Shown here: in pieces, positions 48,148-60,546 of the stretch
Layout: each line of letters begins with the position of its first letter
How positions within the stretch are numbered: position 1 is the first letter of the stretch
DNA from: Siphonodentalium dalli
Lineage: Eukaryota; Mollusca; Scaphopoda; Gadilida; Siphonodentaliidae
Reading direction: 5' to 3'
Length of the DNA: 64,000 nt
Assembly (NCBI GenBank): GCA_032622095.1
Contig: CP136063.1
Coordinates: forward strand, 8,969,814-9,033,813
The notes under the pieces: model-generated
What the model saw: the letters and a program-made list of their open reading frames with translations, nothing else
What the model was told of the DNA's origin: nothing
Database searches by the model: none
Made by a program: the position numbers and the translations under genes

Positions 48148-51100
48148 ATGTATACATTGAAAAAGTCCATTATTCATCTGGATGGATGTCATGGAAAAAT
48201 AAGTAACCGACAGATAATATATAGTACTCTATTATCCACAGAAGAAAATGAATCAGTGATGGCTTCGGATACTTCTGCCTTGAATAATCTCATCAGTCTG
48301 GTCGATTTTGGCTTTCAGCAAGGACATGTGTTTCAAATGGATGCAGTCGTACAAAAATATGAAGAGCTCATATCTGAGAATTGTCCAACAAGTGCCAACA
48401 ATATTCGCTCAAGTACACTGAAACTCAAACTCCAAGCACACTATGGCCCGGAAATTATATTTCGCAGACAGAGAAATAAGACAGTCCCAAGCTTGGTGTT
48501 TTCTTCATGCACAAACGATAATAGTATCGAGGAGCTGAACAATTTGTTTGAATCAACAGACAATGAACTTCTATGTAATTTTCAATCTGATGCATCGGTG
48601 GATCAAGATAGTGATACTAGTATTATGAAATAATTCTACCATGTAGCATTGAGAGTTCACTCCGATATGAAATCATCGTCAAAACACATAGGTTACTCTA
48701 TTTCTACAAAGGCAGCTGAGGACTGTATTCCTGATAGCTTGTATACTCTTCTTAGCTTAATCCTGGATCCAAATCAAGATGAGTTGACTCTTAGTCGCAA
48801 GAAGAAGTCTGATACTCATCAAAATATTTAAATCTTGGCCAAGATATTGTATATGCTATGTTCAATGGTAATAGGAATACTCCAAAGCATATAGCTACTG
48901 GATTAGTTGTTCACCATATATCTAGGTCAAAGTTTCTTGTGAATTTTCTACATGCTGGTGGTCATAGCATTTCTTATGAAACTGTTCAGCGAATTGACAC
49001 TACGGAAGCAAATGCTCAGATAGAGAGATTCCATTTAAACAATCAACTTTCATTCCCAACAATTTACAGAAAGGTCAATTTATTCAATTTGCTGCAGATA
49101 ACCTGGACATCATTGAGGAGACTATAGATGGAAAAGGAACCTTCCATGTTACACAAATGGCAGCTTTTCAGAGAGCCGTAGGCAAACCGGATGACAGCAC
49201 TGCTGCATGCAAAATACAGAGGAGTGATAGAATACAACTGGATAAAGTTCTTAAATCTGTCCCACCAGCATTTAATAGTGTCGAGTATGTAAATGTTTCA
49301 TGCCATGTTTCACCAAGAGGGCTTGGCAGGATTGATGTTAAACCAAATGATGACCTGCAAACAGAAAGCAAATACAAGGATTTAGTCTACTTAATATCAC
49401 GGAATCGTGGTGATCAACAGTATGTTCCTTCTTGGACAGGCTACAACCAGAAAATGTCCACTGTACAATCAGAGAAATCTGTTATCGGGTACTTACCAAT
49501 CATACCTGCCCCAGCCAATGATATGGACACAATTCTTACCGTTCTTCTACAATGCTGCCATATTTCTAAATATTTCTCACAACCAAATTCTGTTATTACA
49601 TTTGACCAGGCACTTTATTGCAAGGCAAAGGAAATTGTTTGGTTGTTGCCAGAAAAATTCTCAAATATCGTTATCAGGATGAGAAGTTTTCATATAGCTC
49701 TAAATTTCCTTCGAGTAATTGGGCAACATTTTGCTTTTTCTGGCTTGACTGACATATGGATAGACTCTGTGATATATAGTGAATGTATATCTGACAAGAT
49801 AGATAGTGAAGGGAAAGTTGTGGAACAGGTCTGTTCGTGCACACAAGCTAACGTTCGAGGCGATGTACAGAATATTGTTCCAGGAATATCAGAGCTGGCT
49901 TCGAGAGCATGAGGATACAAGATTTGAGGTCTTGGATAATGAGGGAAAGAAGTTATCTACATATTTTGAGGTAGGGAAGGACATGGACAGCTGTAGACAG
50001 GTATCGGAAACAATGATGATGAAGATGGGGAAATTATCTAACAAGCTTAATTTATTCTGTGAATTAAATTCCGAGAACAGCACATTTCAATACCGGTTGC
50101 AGTACATAAATTTTGTTAAAATTTTATTGTGCTTTATTCGAGCTGAGAGAGAAGGGCAATGGAATCTACATCTAGATATGATTAGGAGAATGCTGCCGCT
50201 GATGGCTGTATATGACCATGTTAACTACACAAGATGGGGAATTGTATATCTGCATGAGATGGAGAACCTGGATTCCAACTTTCCTACAGTTCATGCAGAA
50301 TTTAAGAATGGTAACTTCGTCATAAAAGAAACAAGCGAGAAGTTTAACCAGGTGTCGGTTGATATAGCCCTAGAACACATTAATCGGAAATGCAAGACAT
50401 CAGGCGGTTTAGTTGGTATAACTAGGAACAGGACTGCTTTGGACCGCTGGATGCTAACATGTGGTGAAAGGACCAAGAACGTTGAAGATGGATGTTCCTT
50501 GATCGGAATGAAGACTGGTGCAATATCAATATGTCAACAGATAGGTACTCTCCAAAGATCAAGAAAGATGAAGAAGATGTACAGAAGGTGAAATCAAAGG
50601 TAGAACAATTCAACCCATTTTCTCGAAGAGACAACAACCTTATGTGCATTTCAACTAATGATTTGGCTACCGAGGACATTAAAGATGATTTGCTTTCTGT
50701 CGTTGAAACCTGGATGTCAATTGTAGAGACGTTTGTGAGTTAAAGACTAGATGATGGCCATCACGTTGATTTTTACAGTCCTATTACTCTCAACAAGAGC
50801 AAAACTTTTACAACACTGTCTATAAAGGTTAAAAAGAACAAGAACACCAAGATTGATACTGCTAAGAGTGAGTGTCATCTTGTCCGACGGTTACTCAGTG
50901 CTGTAGATAGTGGAAGGGATATTGATATTCCATCCATCCTTCAATTCGAACTCAACAAGACACCAATGTCACTCGCTTCACTAGATGGACAACTCCATTC
51001 CACAAATAAAGCTGCATTACTTCACATTCTATCGGACATACTCATTGAACGAACTTCCAGATTCTCCTAAGACAACATGCTATGTAATTGATGGTATGGC

Positions 51101-52356
51101 ACTTGTTCAAGCTATTGGTAAACCAAACCACTCTGAAACATTTGGAGATCTTGCAGATGTCTTCACAAATATAGTGTTGAAATACTTCAGGACAAATGGA
51201 TGTAATCGAGTCGATATTGTCTTTGACAATTATTCAGCAGCCTCCACAAAATTTGGGACACACCAAAAGAGAAATCAGTCAACCAGATACATACACAAAC
51301 TTGTTGATAGACGAGATATTCCACTGCCACATTCATGGGTAACGTTCATTGGATCATCAGAAAATAAGAAAAGCCTTCTGCAGTTCCTGACCAGTGAATT
51401 ACTCAAGAAAGGTGTTGATCTACCAATCGGAAATACTGTTATTGTAGCTGGTGGCTGTGCTGACTATCAGATAGCTATCTCTGGACATCAACTGGATTCC
51501 CCATTAGATCATCTAAAATCATCTCACGAAAAAGCTGATACCAGAATGCTATTACATGTTCAAGATACTGCAACAAAAGGAAATGCTAGAGTAATAGTCC
51601 AAAGTCGTGACACAGATGTCCTTGTATTGCTTCTCTACTACCAGCGAAATCTTGATGGGGAAATTATTATGAGTGCAGGGACTGTGATGAAACCTAAATA
51701 CCTCCCAATTAATGATATAGAAAAGAATTTTCCTGCATCAGTAATTAATGGTTTGCCAATTTACCATGTAGTTACAGGATGTGATACAACCAGGAAAAGG
51801 GAAGAAGTCTACTTGGAAGAAATACATGAAGACCCCTTCCCTGCTACAACCTATTGACCTGTATGGTCAGTTTGATAAACTTCTGGCAGAAAAGTTTATC
51901 ATGCAACTTTATTCTCTATCATCAAATGCATGTGGCGTGAATGAACTCGGGGCTGAAATGTTCCATCAACTAGCAGACTTATCAAAACTTCCACCAAGTA
52001 AAGATTGTTTGCATCAACATCTACTCTGCAGTCAATATCAAACATTTGTGTGGTATGCAGCCCTCACGTCTGTTCCAAAGTTACCATCTCCTACCAGTTA
52101 CGGTTGGAAAGAAGATGAAGGAGGCATGACACCGACTCTCATGACTGCCGAGCCATTACCGAAAACATTTCAAGAAATCACAACATGTAAATGTTCAAGT
52201 TCCAGGTGTTCTTCGTCCAGATGTAGCTGCCGAAAATCCAACTTGAATTGTTCACTCGCATGTAAATGTCAGCTGAATTGTTTAAACCCATACAATCTGG
52301 ACATTATAGTGGACAATTGTGACAGTGACTCATCTTTGGATGATACACATGATTGA
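48148..52356 (+). pseudogene. FEN/XPG-like nuclease-domain and CXC-domain protein of a repeated gene family, frame-broken
   Basis: One ancestral intronless reading frame of about 1,400 codons, now split. Conserved blocks in order: LVDFGFQQGHVFQMDAVVQK; a stop at 48631; KAAEDCIPDSLYTLLSLIL; after a shift near 48825, NGNRNTPKHIATGLVVHHIS; after a shift near 49070, QFAADNLDIIEETIDGKGTF and HVTQMAAFQRAV; after a shift near 49800, NRSVRAHKLTFEAMYRILFQ; then GLVGITRNRTALDRWMLT; YVIDGMALVQAIGKP (shift near 51045); VDIVFDNYSAASTKF; HEKADTRMLLHVQ; SRDTDVLVLLLYY; VVTGCDTT (shift near 51785); and a Cys-rich tail CKCSSSRCSSSRCSCRKSNL with an Asp/Ser-rich end. HEKADTR, DTDVLVLL and GCDT fit acidic positions of FEN1/XPG-type PIN nucleases. 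The tail resembles Tesmin/TSO1 CXC DNA-binding motifs. Such proteins occur in many copies in molluscs and cnidarians and behave like transposon genes. The function is unproven. Confidence 0.65.
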
Positions 52357-53465
52357 ACTGTTTAAAACAATGTGAGATTCTGGTATTCAAATTTTAAAAT
52401 GAAAATATAAATTATGAATCTCAAATTCAAACAATTTTCACAGGTGTAAATCTATAATAAATCATTCTTATGCTGGTGTAAACAAGATTAAATATTGTCT
52501 ATGTGTGTGATTGAGATGTATAATTAAGCTTATTCATAATATGGAACTGAACAGGAATAGTTATGGCTTGAAGAAAGCACAAATTAATCTAAAATATGAA
52601 CCGATTGTTTTGAAAAAAGAAACAATGTCAAGGCCAATTAGTCACCACGTGTGTGATGATAATTGGGGGGTCTCAGTGGGTGATTTATATGAAAAGGGTG
52701 TTTTGTTGGTATAATCGAGTTTTTGCCCTTGGACTGTCAGCATGGTCCAAAGTAAGAATCTTACGTTTCTTTGAAGGAGTTGCAACACTATATATTTTCA
52801 CTAAATTACGATATCACCACGAACAGAGCACAAGATCAAATATAAATACTGACTGAAATATTTATCCCCCCCCTCTTATTTATATTCCAGAGAGAAAGCC
52901 ATGCAATTGCACAAGAGTATTTGCTCAAAACAATCAGGCATACTAAATTATAATAAAGTGTGAATATGTAATCCACACTAACGACCCAAACACAACAGTT
53001 CTTTGTTTATATAAACCTTCTTTTCTTAACATAACCCATGGCAAGTGCCTTCCTTTCATACATTCTAATTGAATAGCCACCTCATTCATTGTTTATCGCC
53101 AGACATTCGATGACACATGCATTTAATTAACCAAGCGATAGGTTTCTTTATAACAAGGCTCACAACAGGCGAATCAACTCATGAATATTGATGAGATGTG
53201 TCTGCTATACCGGAAGTCGACTTTACATGTTTACAAAGGTTTCTTTCGAAAACTATCGAAATATTTACTTTTGGACAATAAAGTGGCCGCACATTAAGGG
53301 TATATTTTTCTATTTTTGCCCACTTATACCACTCGTTGGTCGCGTTTGACAGGTGGCCGCTCACGACAATTCATTTATATGATAAAATCAGTCCGTACAT
53401 CGCCAATACGGCCGGTAAAGACAGGTGGCCGTTCTCAACGGTGGCCTCAGATTACAGTTTTCACT
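52357..53465. other. No gene recognised
   Basis: AT-rich sequence 3' of the pseudogene. The ORFs at 52511-52856 lack motifs. 53190-53460 contains repeated GACAGGTGGCCG (53349, 53420) and ATTTTT-rich text, possibly an old repeat. Confidence 0.45.
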
Positions 53466-53648
53466 GTAAAAAAATTGGTTCCGATCAGATAGAAAATATT
53501 TCAGTTATCGCACCATGCGTAAAGTGTCTACATACAGACAGACAACCAGACAGACAGACAGACAGATGGACGGAATAACGACGAGTGGTCAATCCGGACA
53601 ACGACACACACTGTGTTTACCATACTATGGTATGGGTAAACATAAAAA
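53466..53648 (+). mobile_element. H2 3'-end fragment
   Basis: TTGGTTCCGATCAGATAGAA, GCGTAAAGTGTCTACATACA, a (GACA)n tract, GGACAACGACACACACTGTG and the hairpin TGTTTACCATACTATGGTAT-GGGTAAACATAAAAA match the 3' part of the H2 element at 13368-14073. The palindrome arms have changed together (GTTTACC with GGTAAAC, against GTGTACC with GGTACAC), so the stem is preserved while its sequence varies. Confidence 0.75.
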
Positions 53649-56600
53649 TACCTTCGTTTCCGGTAACGGAGGGCAAAAAATTAGGATAGGGAGGGGGGGG
53701 GTAAACTTTTTTTTTTTTTAATTCTCATAACGCACAAGTTAATATAAGCCCGTCCTTAATGTATTGTAGATACAAATATACTATGTAATAATGTATATAT
53801 ACCCGGTAGTCTATCTAGATATAATATTGTAATGAACTTGCAAGGTACTTTATTTTATATTCTTTTATTTAAGTTTTATTTATCATATGGCCTGGCAATA
53901 ACAGGAGTCAGACTGCTTTGTACAAATCTCGCATATAGGAGTGGCTGTCTTGAATCTTTTGTCTTGGGGAAGCTTTCACCACACCACTACTTTCCCCAAA
54001 CAAAAATACTAAGTCAATACCTCTATAAAACTGATATATACTTTATTCTAGTCAGTCGGAATTATTATTTACAAATTATAGTCAGGACTAGTATATGATT
54101 GATTCTTGGTATAAATTAGTACATGCATGTAGAATTAAGAAGTTATTCCATTACAACATGTTGCGTTAAAGCATGAGTTCCCTGTATGTGAACAATATTG
54201 ACCTGCTAAAGCAATTCCCACCTCCCTGCACCTTCCCACATATCATCATGTTTCATCCAATTTTCATACTGTGGTTACAGGTTACAATCAACTAAATATT
54301 TCCCATAGGCGACAGTGTTAGGGTTAAGCCATCCCGACGATTCATTACCCTACTGAGCCAAACTTTAAATACTTTTGCGTGTAGAACTCCATGTCGGACA
54401 TAAGTTGTCAAAAAAGAAATGGTGCCTCACCATACTTATTCCTGGAAATAAATTGGCATTTCCACAACTACCCCCTTTTGTGCACAAACTTTTAATATAG
54501 AAAAATACCCCCACCCCCTACCAAATTTGGCGACCAATGTAACCGCTTGACGAACAATCCCACACAAATGGCCGAGGAATTAACATAGCCTATGAATTTC
54601 TTTTTTCTTTCACATTAAACAACCGAAGATATTATACACCATTCAGCTGCCGGTATTTTTTTTATGCTGACTCGAATTTCCCTACACAAATGCCAAGGGG
54701 CATAATTTCAAGTATTTAGTTGCTTATAACCTACATGCTTCAGTGCCTAACTATTAGAAAATTTAACAACGGATTGTTGAGAGTTTGTATGAAACAACCA
54801 ATTGTCATATATGTCCAAAGCCATTTAATTTCTATTAATCCACATACCCCAAACATTTCAAATTGAGTTAATAAACATATTCCATACCCATCAGTCTAAA
54901 AGACTTTGGGTTAAACTTAAAGTTGCCTATTTTCGTGGAATCATGTTTTTGGCCCACTATCCCTGGTTTGGTGTCTTTTGTGAGTGCGATTTTGCAAGTT
55001 AACTTGGCCAATGACTCATTGAATTGAAACCAGCAACTTAATCTAATAGAAACTGGAAGAATAAAGTCAAGTTGGGAGAATGAGATTGGTAATTTTCAGA
55101 TTTGTTTTATTTTGAAAATAAAAAGTTTAAGTGGGGTGGGGCCTTTTGGCGAGCGGGGGGAGGGTTACCGGAAACAAAGCTATTTTTGTTTTATGCCTAA
55201 TCCAACCCAACGTCCACGCGGCTGTGTCTATATGCAAGTTTTCAACATTTGCAACATCCAACAAGTTACTGAATGGATATTAATAATACAAACTATACAC
55301 CTAACTATGCACAGTAATGACACATTGAGCATTATTTTGCACTACAATAATCATTCTTCAATGCTAAAAGTGAACATAAATGTGGAAAAAGCATTTCCAG
55401 CGAGATCATTATCTGGATGACGTCGGCATTTCATAATACTTAATTTAACCTCTTCGCTACCAATTGCTGTCATGCCAATGTGTGCAGAGATGTTGACGTA
55501 CTGCCCTTTTTGGAGTGGAAAAAAAAATAATGGGAATGTCATGAAAACCATATAAATGACTTCATTCGTTATTATCTGCATAACACACTTTGTGTGAGCC
55601 TAGCGTTTGTTTTATTATCAGCATGTAAATAGTGAGTAATAAGCAAAACACTCAACACTGGGGCGATTGTTTTGGTTGTGAGTGATTCATGGTGAGCCAT
55701 TCAATACTGAAATTTTAAGAGGTGAAGTTTAGCGATAGCTATACCGGTATGTTGTAAACAACTTGGTGGCATTTCTGACAAAAGTTCAATTAGTGGGGGG
55801 GGGGGGGGGGGGGGGGTCACCTCAGTGTTCAGTGTTTTGCTTATCGCAAAAGTTTACGATCAAATAAAAACATGGCAAGAAGCACTACGAGATAACTCAT
55901 AATCGGCACAGATCAACGCCATCTCATGGTATTTTGGTTGAGTAGCCTGCGCTAGTTCTGGCTACGACATAACTCGTTGTCACGGCCGGGGAATATCGTA
56001 TCCCACATTCCAGGTTTAGATGGATGACGCTGGGTGCCGACTGCGAGTTTGCTTGTACCTAAATGTTGACAAATCCAACATTGCATGTGTGATCGTGCAA
56101 CATCAAAATTGATGTCTACTGATGAAATACGTGAACTAATTCGTTATTCTGGAAAGCAGAAAGTTAGGGGGTTTTGTGGGTCTTATCATAAAATGCCAAT
56201 TCAGACGGCACAACTGAGTCAGGGAACAATGCGTCAATATAACCATACTTCCAGCCTCAATTAGGTCGCTTTATTACCGAGATGGAGTGGCATCACTCAC
56301 ATCACATACTAGTATATATTTCAGCTTCCTAAGATGGTTGAAATCATTATTATTATGTGGGGAACTCAATTTCTTAAATTTCTACAGCAGAATATCTAGA
56401 CCCCATATAAAGTACGAGATAACTTGTAGTGGCACCCTGGAATATAGTGCTGTAAGAGATAACACGTGGCCGGCACTCAACATGTTAAGCATATTAAACA
56501 AAACAAGTGATTAGTTGACAGCCCTGCTAAATAATTGATATGAATTGGTCAGCAGTGAGGTAGCTTATCTTGATGGCTGTTTAGTCCGTCTCAGAAACGC

Positions 56601-56693
56601 GCTCCATAGGGAAATGGTGTTCAATTTATATTGAGAATGGTTTCTAAGGTACTTTTCGATGAGGAATTTCATGGTGCCCGGCTGATTTTTGAA
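53649..56693. other. No gene recognised
   Basis: AT-rich, with a G-run near 53692-53701 and T-run at 53708-53721. Short frames (53832-54098, 55112-55420, 55351-55581, 56287-56514) have no recognisable domains, and no exon of the minus-strand host gene could be identified. Confidence 0.45.
55795..55816. repeat. Poly-G run (22 G)
   Basis: Uninterrupted run of 22 G on the plus strand; the second long G-run in the window. Length is likely approximate. Confidence 0.95.
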
Positions 56694-59600
56694 ATGAAAG
56701 TGTCAATGACACTGTAGCTCAACTTAGGTAGGGGAATAATTTAATGGTTTACAGTAAATGGAGAAATAGGAAAGATGCTGATTGAAATGTCTTACCTGTG
56801 CCAAAGGATTTAGTCATGCAAAGAGTAAAATCCAAGATGGCTGCTGGCGGCCATGTTTTTTGGCCGAATGACCCCAAAATGACTCGTTCCCATCTACATG
56901 TCAATATTAACATCCATGACAAATTTCATGATGATCAGACTAACAGTACGACCTGTAGCCCGTGCTAAAGGATTTAGTCATACAAAGAGTAAAATCCAAG
57001 ATGGCTGCTGGTGGCCATGTTTTTCGGCCGAATGACCCCAAAATGACTCGTTCCCATCTACATGTCATTGTTAACATTCATGACAAATTTCATGATGATC
57101 AGACTAACAGTACGACCTGTAGCCCGTGCTAAAGGATTTAGTCATACAAAGAGTAAAATCCAAGATGGCTGCTGGCAGCCATGTTTTTAGGCCGAATGAC
57201 CCCAAAATGACTCGTTCCCATCTACATGTCATTATTAACATTCATGACAAATTTTATGACGATCAGACTAAAGGTACGACCTGAAGCCCGTGCTAAAGGA
57301 TTTAGTCATACAAAGAGCAAAAAATCCAAGATGGCTGCTGGCGGCCATGTTTTTTGGCCGAATGACCCCAAAATGACTCGTTCCCATCTACATGTCATTG
57401 TTAACATTCATGACAAATTTCATGATGATCAGACTAACAGTACGACCTGTAGCCCGTGCTAAAGGATTTAGTCATACAAAGAGTAAAATCCAAGATGGCT
57501 GCTGGTGGCCATGTTTTTCGGCCGAATGACCCCAAAATGACTCGTTCCCATCTACATGTCATTGTTGACATTCATAACAAATTTCATGACAATAAGACGA
57601 ACAGTACGGCCTGTAGCCCGTGCTAATGGATTGAATTTTGAAATCCAAGATGGCCGATGGCAGCCATGTTTTTCGGCCAAATGACCCCAAAATGACTCGT
57701 TCCCATCTACATGTCATTGTTAACATTCATGACAAATTTTATGATGATCAGACTAAAGGTACGACCTGTAGCCCGTGCTAAAGAATTTAGTCATACAAAG
57801 AGTAAAATCCAAGATGGCTGCTGGCGGCCATGTTTTTTGGCCGAATGACCCCAAAATGACTCGTTCCCATCTACATGTCATTATTAACATTCATGACAAA
57901 TTTTATGATGATCAGACTAAAGGTACGACCTGAAGCCCGTGCTAAAGGATTTAGTCATACAAAGAGTAAAATCCAAGATGGCTGCTGGTGGCCATGTTTT
58001 TCGGCCGAATGACCCCAAAATGACTCGTTCCCATCTACATGTCAATGTTAACATTCATAACAAATTTCATGACAATAAGACAACAGTACGGCCTGTAGCC
58101 CGTGCTAATGTATTGAATTTTGAAATCCAAGATGGCCGATGGCAGCCATGTTTTTCGGCCAAATGACCCCAAAATGACTCGTTCCCATCTACATGTCATT
58201 GTTAACATTCATGACAAATTTTATGATGATCAGACTAAAGGTACGACCTGTAGCCCGTGCTAAAGAATTTAGTCATACAAAGAGTAAAATCCAAGATGGC
58301 TGCTGGCGGCCATGTTTTTTGGCCAAATGACCCCAAAATGACTCGTTCCCATCTACATGTCAATATTAACATCCATGACAAATTTAATGATGATAAGACG
58401 AACAGTACGACCTGTGGCCCGTGCTAATGAATTAAATTTTGAAATCAAAGATGGCTGCTGGCGGCCATGTTTTTGGTCGGAATGACCCCAAAATGACTCA
58501 TTCCCATCTACATGCCATTGTTAACATCCATGACAAATTTTATGATTATCAGACTAAAGGTACGAACTGTAGCCCGTGCTAAAGGATTTAGTCATACAAA
58601 GAGTAAAATCCAAGATGGCTGCTGGCGGCCATGTTTTTTGGCCGAATGACCCCAAAATAACTCGTTCCCATCTACATGTCATTATTAACATTCATGACAA
58701 ATTTTATGATGATCAGACTAAAGGTACGACCTGAAGCCCGTGCTAAAGGATTTAGTCATACAAAGAGTAAAATCCAAGATGGCTGATGGCGGCCATGTTT
58801 TTTGGCCGAATGACCCCAAAATGACTCGTTCCCATCTACATGTCATTGTTAACATTCATGACAAATTTCATGATGATCAGACTAACAGTACGACCTGTAG
58901 CCCATGCTAAACGATTTAGTCATACAAAGAGTAAAATCCAAGATGGCTGCTGGTGGCCATGTTTTTCGGCCGAATGACCCCAAAATGACTCGTTCCCATC
59001 TACATGTCATTGTTAACATTCATAACAAATTTCATGACAATAAGACGAACAGTACGGCCTGTAGCCCGTGCTAATGGATTGAATTTTGAAATCCAAGATG
59101 GCCGATGGCAGCCATGTTTTTCGGCCGAATGACCCCAAATTCCTCGTTCCCATCTACATGTCATTGTTAACATTCATGACAAATTTTATGATGATCAGAC
59201 TAAAGGTACGACCTGTAGCCCGTGCTAAAGAATTTAGTCATACAAAGAGTAAAATCCAAGATGGCTGCTGGCGGCCATGTTTTTTGGCCGAATGACCCCA
59301 AAATGACTCGTTCCCATCTACATGTCATTATTAACATTCATGACAAATTTTATGATGATCAGACTAAAGGTACGACCTGAAGCCCGTGCTAAAGGATTTA
59401 GTCATACAAAGAGTAAAATCCAAGATGGCTGCTGGCGGCCATGTTTTTTGGCCGAATGACCCCAAAATGACTCGTTCCCATCTACATGTCATTGTTAACA
59501 TTCATAACAAATTTCATGACAATAAGACGAACAGTACGGCCTGTAGCCCGTGCTAATGGATTGAATTTTGAAATCCAAGATGGCCGATGGCAGCCATGTT

Positions 59601-59828
59601 TTTTTTTCAAATGACCCCAAAATGACTCGTTCCCATCTACATGTCAATGTCAACATCCATGACAAATTTCATAATAATCGGACCAAAGGTACGAACTGTA
59701 GCCCGTGCTAAAGGAAATTGTTGACGCATCACACACGCACACACACACACAAACACACACACGCACACACGGACGACGGATACCAAGCCATGGCAATAGC
59801 TCAAACTTTACAAAGTAAAGTTGAGCTA
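56694..59828 (+). mobile_element. H1 minisatellite-cored element, copy 6 (complete, 3.1 kb)
   Basis: Starts ATGAAAGTGTCAATGACACT-GTAGCTCAACTT, carries about 19 monomers (GGATTTAGTCAT at 56806, 56970, 57134, 57298: period 164), and ends with a CA tract (about 59732-59768) and the hairpin 59797-59828. A repeating block of about four monomers, including one with CATGACAATAAGACGAACAG and GATGGCCGATGGCAGCC, recurs near 57580, 58065, 59030 and 59515. Its 5' leader is diverged from copies 1-4 (CTTAGGTAGGGG), so it is from a different lineage. Confidence 0.85.
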
Positions 59829-59829
59829 A

Positions 59830-60470
59830 AAAGGTGCCCAAGTTAGGGTTTTAGGGGCCTGAACCCCAATTTCGAGTTTCTGCCCTTTTTCCTCAGATTT
59901 CACCCCAATAAATAATATTTATAGTTCAATTCACTTAAATGTAGTAAGCAGACATTAATGATCATCATATTCCAGCGAAATTTTTGTAAAAAAAATCCAA
60001 AATTAGGGTTTTAGCAGTCTGAACCCCAATTTTGGGGTTTGGTCCTTTTTTCCTAGATTGTATGTCTAAAGATATGTTTTATTCTCCCCAATAAGTTTAA
60101 TTTACTATGCAATGATATCGATAGTCATTGTTCCATTTTTTAAAATAGTTTTAAGTTTTAAAATCAGGGTTTCAGGGGCCTTGTTTTTCAAACTCTTTGG
60201 TCAAAATTTGACATCTAAATAGATGAATAATATTTCTGTCTCTTTCACTTCAATTTAGTAGTAATTATCATTTCTAGTGTTGGTGCTGATAGGATATTGG
60301 CCAAATTGTCACAAAATTATGGATTTTGGGTCTGAACCCCCAATATTGAGGGTCTGAACCCCAATTTTGACATTCTGCCCTTAAAACCCTAAATTGTTGG
60401 CCAATTTCCCAAATTTGACTACTAAAATACATTTTGTTCATCAAATTCACTCTAATTTAGCAATAAAACA
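59830..60470. repeat. Degenerate ~160-bp tandem repeat
   Basis: TTAGGGTTTTAGGGGCCTGA (59843), TTAGGGTTTTAGCAGTCTGA (60003), CAGGGTTTCAGGGGCC (about 60162) and GGATTTTGGGTCTGAACCCC (about 60320) recur at ~159 bp. Each is followed by CCCCAATTTT and CCTTTTT-type sequence. It lies between an H1 3' end and the 3' end of the minus-strand pseudogene. TTAGGG here is incidental rather than telomeric. Confidence 0.7.
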
Positions 60471-60546
60471 TTATTTGTAGTCATTTGTATACCAAACTCA
60501 GATCTAGAGACTATCAGAAGGTCCTTAAACCTTAAAAAATTCACCT

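Noticed and set aside
59843-60020. TTAGGG motifs suggesting an interstitial telomere
   Set aside because: TTAGGG is not tandemly repeated; it occurs once per ~160-bp unit.
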